Positions 5,002 through 7,791 of a stretch of DNA of 7,791 bases are shown here, in pieces; position 1 is the first letter of the stretch, and each line of letters begins with the position of its first letter. The notes under the pieces are model-generated. The model was not told where the DNA came from. It saw only the letters and a list, made by a program, of their open reading frames with translations, and did no database searches. This stretch comes from an uncultured Victivallales bacterium (GTDB lineage Bacteria > Verrucomicrobiota > Lentisphaeria > Oligosphaerales > JAFGRS01), in the NCBI GenBank assembly GCA_903834675.1, contig CAILKC010000246.1, positions 1-7,791 of the forward strand. The letters run 5' to 3'. The position numbers and the translations under genes were made by a program.

Positions 5002-6545
5002 TAGGCCAGCGGATGAATCTCGGACCAGGCGACGCGAAGGCGCTCCACCAGGTCATCAGCCGTCATCGAGCGCTCGGCCTCCAGGCCCATCTCGGCCGCA
5101 AGGCCATGCACGAACACCCCCAGTCTCGCCGCGTCCCATCCCGCCAGACCCTGGCCCAGAAGCGCCCCGATAATGCCGGCCAGAACGTCGCCGGTGCCCG
5201 CCGTCGCGAGGGCCGCCGTGCCACTGGTGTTGAGCGCCACCCGACCGTCGGGCGCGGCCACGACCGTTCCCAGACCTTTCAGAACGACCAGCGCGCCGCT
5301 GCGGCTAGCCAAGGCCCGCGCCTGCTCGACCCGAGGGCTCGAGAGCGCCCCGTGACAGCCGAACCCCACGAGCAGCCCCTTCATCTCACCGGGGTGGGGT
5401 GTCAACACCATAGCGGCCCGCGCCTCGAGCGTCAACGACGGCTGCGCCGCCAGCAGACGCAGGCCGTCCGCGTCAACGACCAGGGGCAGCCCGCAACGGA
5501 TAGCCTGCGCCAGTACGTCCCGGCCTTCTCTGGCATCCCCCAGCCCAGGCCCAAATACCATGGCGTCGCGCGTGCGCGCCAGGTCGGCGAGAGCCGCCAG
5601 GCTCGCCGTCCCAAAGCAGCCACCGCCATCGTCGGCAAGGCGTCGTACGATGAGCGACGCAGGCACGGCACAAAGAGGCTCACAACCGGCGGGAATGGCA
5701 ACCGTGACCAACCCGGCCCCCGCCCGCGCCGCACCCCCAGCCGCCAGAAAGGGAGCCCCGCCGTAGAGCCCCGAGCCACCCACAATCAGCACGTGACCGA
5801 AAACCCCCTTGTGCGCCTCCCGCGGCCGCCGCCGCACCAAGGCGCGCGCATCCGGCAGCATGATCGCCTCGGGTCCGGCGGCAGGAACTGCCGCCAGAAA
5901 GCTCTCGGGAATCTCCAGATCAACACAGCGTAAACAGCCGCAATGGCGCAGACCTGCCGCCGTAAGCAGGCCCTGCTTGGGCAGGGCCATGGTGAGGGTC
6001 CAGTCTGCCTCTATCGCCACGCTCCCGACCTGCCCGGTATCCCCGTCAAGCCCGGAAGGAACATCGAGTGCCACGACCGGGCAGCCCGAGGCATTCACCT
6101 GCGTCAGGAAGCGCTCGTAGGGAGGCCGGAGCGGGCCTTTGAATCCCGTCCCCAGCAGGCCGTCAACCACAACCTGTCCGGGACGCAAGCTCGCGGCGGG
6201 AAGCTGCTCCACCACCTGGACTGGCACCGACGTCGGCAGGCGGATCGCGTGCGCCAAAGCATCACCGGACAACTCGGTGGGAGCGCACCCTGCGAATACG
6301 GTCACGGCCTGGTGCGCCTCGGCTAGACAGCGGGCGACGACATACGCATCGCCGCCATTGTTACCCTTGCCCGCCAGGATGGTGAAAGCCTGCCGGGACG
6401 ACGGCGGCAAACGCAGCTCAAGGACCCGCATCATCTCCCGACAGGCCCCGCGCCCGGCACGCTCCATCAGGGTGTAGCCCGAGATGCCCGAAGCAATCAC
6501 TCGGGCGTCGAGCGCCCGCATGGCCTCCACGGTTACGGCCTTCAT
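5001..6545 (-). CDS. nnr: Bifunctional NAD(P)H-hydrate epimerase / ADP-dependent NAD(P)H-hydrate dehydratase
   Basis: Nnr repairs NADHX and NADPHX, the hydrated damaged forms of NAD(P)H. The N-terminal YjeF_N domain interconverts R and S epimers; the C-terminal YjeF_C/CARKD domain dehydrates S-NAD(P)HX using ADP. With the ATG at 6545 the protein has 514 residues, normal for the fusion. The epimerase half has GKGNNGGD (59-66), VDGLLGTG (127-134) and ALDVPSGLDGDTG (159-171). The dehydratase half has GGSGLYGGAP (256-265), VFGPGLG (330-336), VDADG (357-361), TPHPGEM (382-388) and the nucleotide-binding GTGDVLAG (450-457). A GTG at 6560 would add five residues but lacks a ribosome-binding site; even the ATG has only GGGG. 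The gene starts 40 bases after yebC and ends directly at the minisatellite. Both domains look intact. Confidence 0.95.
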   Translation of the reverse strand: MKAVTVEAMRALDARVIASGISGYTLMERAGRGACREMMRVLELRLPPSSRQAFTILAGKGNNGGDAYVVARCLAEAHQAVTVFAGCAPTELSGDALAHAIRLPTSVPVQVVEQLPAASLRPGQVVVDGLLGTGFKGPLRPPYERFLTQVNASGCPVVALDVPSGLDGDTGQVGSVAIEADWTLTMALPKQGLLTAAGLRHCGCLRCVDLEIPESFLAAVPAAGPEAIMLPDARALVRRRPREAHKGVFGHVLIVGGSGLYGGAPFLAAGGAARAGAGLVTVAIPAGCEPLCAVPASLIVRRLADDGGGCFGTASLAALADLARTRDAMVFGPGLGDAREGRDVLAQAIRCGLPLVVDADGLRLLAAQPSLTLEARAAMVLTPHPGEMKGLLVGFGCHGALSSPRVEQARALASRSGALVVLKGLGTVVAAPDGRVALNTSGTAALATAGTGDVLAGIIGALLGQGLAGWDAARLGVFVHGLAAEMGLEAERSMTADDLVERLRVAWSEIHPLA

Positions 6546-6585
6546 GCTGCCCCGCTGCACGGCCCGCGCTGGGCCCCGTCGTCAC

Positions 6586-7350
6586 TCATTCCTCGGCGGC
6601 CAGTTGCTCCATCACCGCGTCGGGAACCTCCAGGTTCGAGTATACCACCTGGACATCGTCGTAGTCCTCGAGGGTCTCGATGAACCTGAGCACCTTACGG
6701 GCCTCCTCGCGGGTGGCAACCGGGACGGTGTTCTCGGGTACCATGACCACGCTGGACTCGGAAATGGCGATGCCGCTCTTCTCCAGCGCGCTCACCACCT
6801 CCCCAAACGCATCCGGCGCGGCGATGATCTCGGCCGTGGTATCGCTCACCTGCACGTCCTCGACATCCGCCCCTGCGTCCAGCAGAATCTCGAGCAGTTT
6901 CTCCTCATTGGCGTTCTCACCCTCGACCACAAAACGGCTCTTGCGGTGGAACATCCAGGACACGGAACCGCTGCCGGCCATGCTGGCGTTGGCGCGGTTG
7001 AAGATCGTGCGCACGTCGGCTGCGGTGCGGTTACGATTGTCGGTGATGACATGCACGATGACCGCCACCCCGCCCGGGGCGTAACCCTCGTACTGAATCT
7101 CCTCGAGTACCGCGCCCCCGAGCTCTCCGGTCGCCTTCTTGATGGCGCGCTCGATGTTGTCGTTGGGCATGTTGACCGCCCGCGCCGAGGTCACCGCCTG
7201 ACGCAGACGGGCGTTCAAGTTGATGTCCCCGCCCCCCTCGCGCGCCGACAGCATGATCTCTTTCGTGACGCGTGAGAACAGCTTGCCGCGCTTGGCGTCG
7301 GCTGCCCCCTTCTTATGCTTGATCGACGACCACTTATTGTGCCCAGACAT
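6586..7350 (-). CDS. yebC: YebC/TACO1-family protein
   Basis: YebC/TACO1 proteins are cytoplasmic. Some members have been described as DNA-binding regulators and others as translation factors that ease ribosome stalling at proline-rich or other hard stretches; which applies here cannot be told. The 254 residues match the family. The near-invariant N-terminus MSGHNKWSSIKHKKGAADAK (1-20) is complete, followed by LFSRVTKEI. The middle has GGDINLNARLR, ANMPNDNIERAIKK and EEIQYEGYAPGGVAVIV. The NRNRTAADVR and GSVSWMFHRK elements follow, and the C-terminal domain ends in LEDYDDVQVVYSNLEV. AAGGAG at 7357-7362 lies 6 bases before the ATG. It is the first gene of the run, with a good promoter about 100 bases upstream. 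In many bacteria yebC neighbours ruvC; here it precedes nnr. Confidence 0.96.
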   Translation of the reverse strand: MSGHNKWSSIKHKKGAADAKRGKLFSRVTKEIMLSAREGGGDINLNARLRQAVTSARAVNMPNDNIERAIKKATGELGGAVLEEIQYEGYAPGGVAVIVHVITDNRNRTAADVRTIFNRANASMAGSGSVSWMFHRKSRFVVEGENANEEKLLEILLDAGADVEDVQVSDTTAEIIAAPDAFGEVVSALEKSGIAISESSVVMVPENTVPVATREEARKVLRFIETLEDYDDVQVVYSNLEVPDAVMEQLAAEE

Positions 7351-7449
7351 CGCTTGCTCCTTGACTGCACGCCGCTAGCTTTGCCGTCCCCCACCCCCCC
7401 GGGAGCGTCGGCAGCCCACGGCCCGTCGCTGTCCACGACCATAATGGGT

Positions 7450-7478
7450 AATATAGGGTGACCGCCTGCCGCTGTCTA
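7450..7478 (-). promoter_or_regulatory. Sigma70-type promoter upstream of yebC
   Basis: On the minus strand TAGACA (7473-7478) and TATATT (7450-7455) are separated by exactly 17 bases, with a local AT-rich patch in otherwise GC-rich DNA. Initiation near 7443 would give a leader of about 90 bases. The site lies 19 bases from the right 44-bp repeat, between the repeat mosaic and the first gene. Confidence 0.6.
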
Positions 7479-7496
7479 CAGGGCTGGCCGCACCGG

Positions 7497-7540
7497 GGCG
7501 CAGGTCAGTTCCGTAGGGGTTTGCTGGTATGAGAACCGCA
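7497..7540 (-). repeat. Right copy of the 44-bp long-range inverted repeat
   Basis: This is the reverse complement of 531-574 with one mismatch. It lies just upstream of the yebC promoter, while its partner lies downstream of the last gene's terminator, so the two copies bracket the whole gene run. No transposase or other mobility gene lies between them. The 37 bases after it (about 7541-7577) match nothing on the left side. Confidence 0.85.
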
Positions 7541-7579
7541 GCATGTCGAATGACCCATGGCGATGACGAATTGCACGAC

Positions 7580-7620
7580 TATGTCCGGCCCCAGCCGGGG
7601 GCTCGGCTTGTGTGAGACTT
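7580..7620 (-). repeat. Inverted copy of the S spacer module
   Basis: 7580-7594 is the exact reverse complement of 233-247, and 7607-7620 is that of 218-231 with one mismatch. Between them are 12 GC-rich bases where the left copy has one. As on the left, it lies on the gene-distal side of the 44-bp repeat and directly next to a cloverleaf element, so the two flanks are built in mirror order. Confidence 0.7.
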
Positions 7621-7791
7621 GCAGCAACCTCGTAGGACACGAGGCGCTTCCCATTCCGATCCGGCCGGTACGCGCCGGATCGCCTGGAGGGAGGCCCTGC
7701 GTGGCCGCTGCGGCGCCGACGCAGCGGCGCCCTCCAACGCCCCTCGGCCGCCGCGGCGGACGAGGGGCGGAATGGGAAGCGCCTCGTGTCC
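7612..7791. mobile_element. Cloverleaf inverted-repeat element (copy B), MITE-like, cut by the window edge
   Basis: Perfect 24-bp inverted arms (7635-7658 and 7768-7791) close a 109-bp core made of three hairpin arms. Arm 1 is 7659-7665/7674-7680. Arm 2 is 7685-7691/7730-7736 with an inner stem 7704-7711/7721-7728. Arm 3 is 7740-7746/7761-7767. All these stems pair without mismatch, and arms 1 and 3 abut the closing stem directly. Comparison with copy A indicates that the true arms extend outward to the TGAGACTT at 7612, so the right end should lie about 23 bases beyond the window. There is no coding capacity. A non-autonomous transposon (MITE) or REP/BIME-type element fits best; a structured RNA is possible but copy A does not support it. 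Confidence 0.7.

Noticed and set aside
4718..5056. A 112-codon minus-strand frame made of repeated GETARRR-type peptides
   Set aside because: It is a translation of the 8-bp array, which cannot contain stops on this strand. It overlaps the 3' end of nnr in another frame and has no start signal.
4395..5933. A 512-codon plus-strand open frame antisense to nnr and crossing the minisatellite, with SPFRR-type repeats
   Set aside because: It runs opposite to clear exbB and nnr genes. Its open length comes from high GC and the A-free tandem array, and the translated repeats are only the 8-bp unit read in frame.
531..7540. Composite transposon
   Set aside because: The flanking repeats are only 44 bp, no transposase or passenger-type gene lies between them, and the enclosed genes are housekeeping genes.

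Overview
The window is GC-rich bacterial DNA carrying one compact run of genes, all on the minus strand, from yebC at the right (start 7350) to a secreted coiled-coil protein at the left (stop 779). Intergenic repeats rich in inverted symmetry bound the run on both sides. The organism is a Gram-negative-type bacterium, because an ExbB/ExbD proton channel and a signal-peptide protein are present. The combination of high GC, Shine-Dalgarno starts and an 8-bp minisatellite between housekeeping genes makes a PVC-group lineage (Kiritimatiellota, Lentisphaerota or Planctomycetota) my guess. That is an impression and is not shown by the sequence.

In transcription order (right to left): a good sigma70-type promoter (7450-7478); yebC, a YebC/TACO1-family protein; nnr, a bifunctional NAD(P)HX epimerase/dehydratase; a 256-bp tandem array of 32 eight-base units that begins at the nnr stop and supplies the Shine-Dalgarno of the next gene; exbB/tolQ-like; exbD/tolR-like (overlapping); a single-pass membrane protein that looks like a divergent TonB-type partner (overlapping); a small membrane zinc-ribbon protein; rsmD, the 16S rRNA m2G966 methyltransferase; a 128-bp gap with a possible promoter; a secreted Ala-rich coiled-coil protein with an internal duplication; and a hairpin terminator (713-740).

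The gene-free left end (1-778) and right end (7363-7791) hold a mosaic of repeat modules. These modules are bounded by variants of GTCTCAT/ATGAGAC. A 44-bp sequence occurs once on each side in inverted orientation, so the gene run sits inside a pair of inverted repeats about 6.9 kb apart. The most striking element is at 7612-7791, cut off by the window edge. It has 24-bp perfect inverted arms enclosing three further hairpin arms, forming a complete cloverleaf. A decayed copy with a 27-bp insertion lies at 14-226. No transposase, integrase, CRISPR array, rRNA or tRNA is visible.

Functionally, the ExbB-ExbD-TonB-like trio forms one tightly coupled unit for using proton-motive force across the envelope. 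The genes around it (yebC, nnr, rsmD) are housekeeping genes with no evident link to it.
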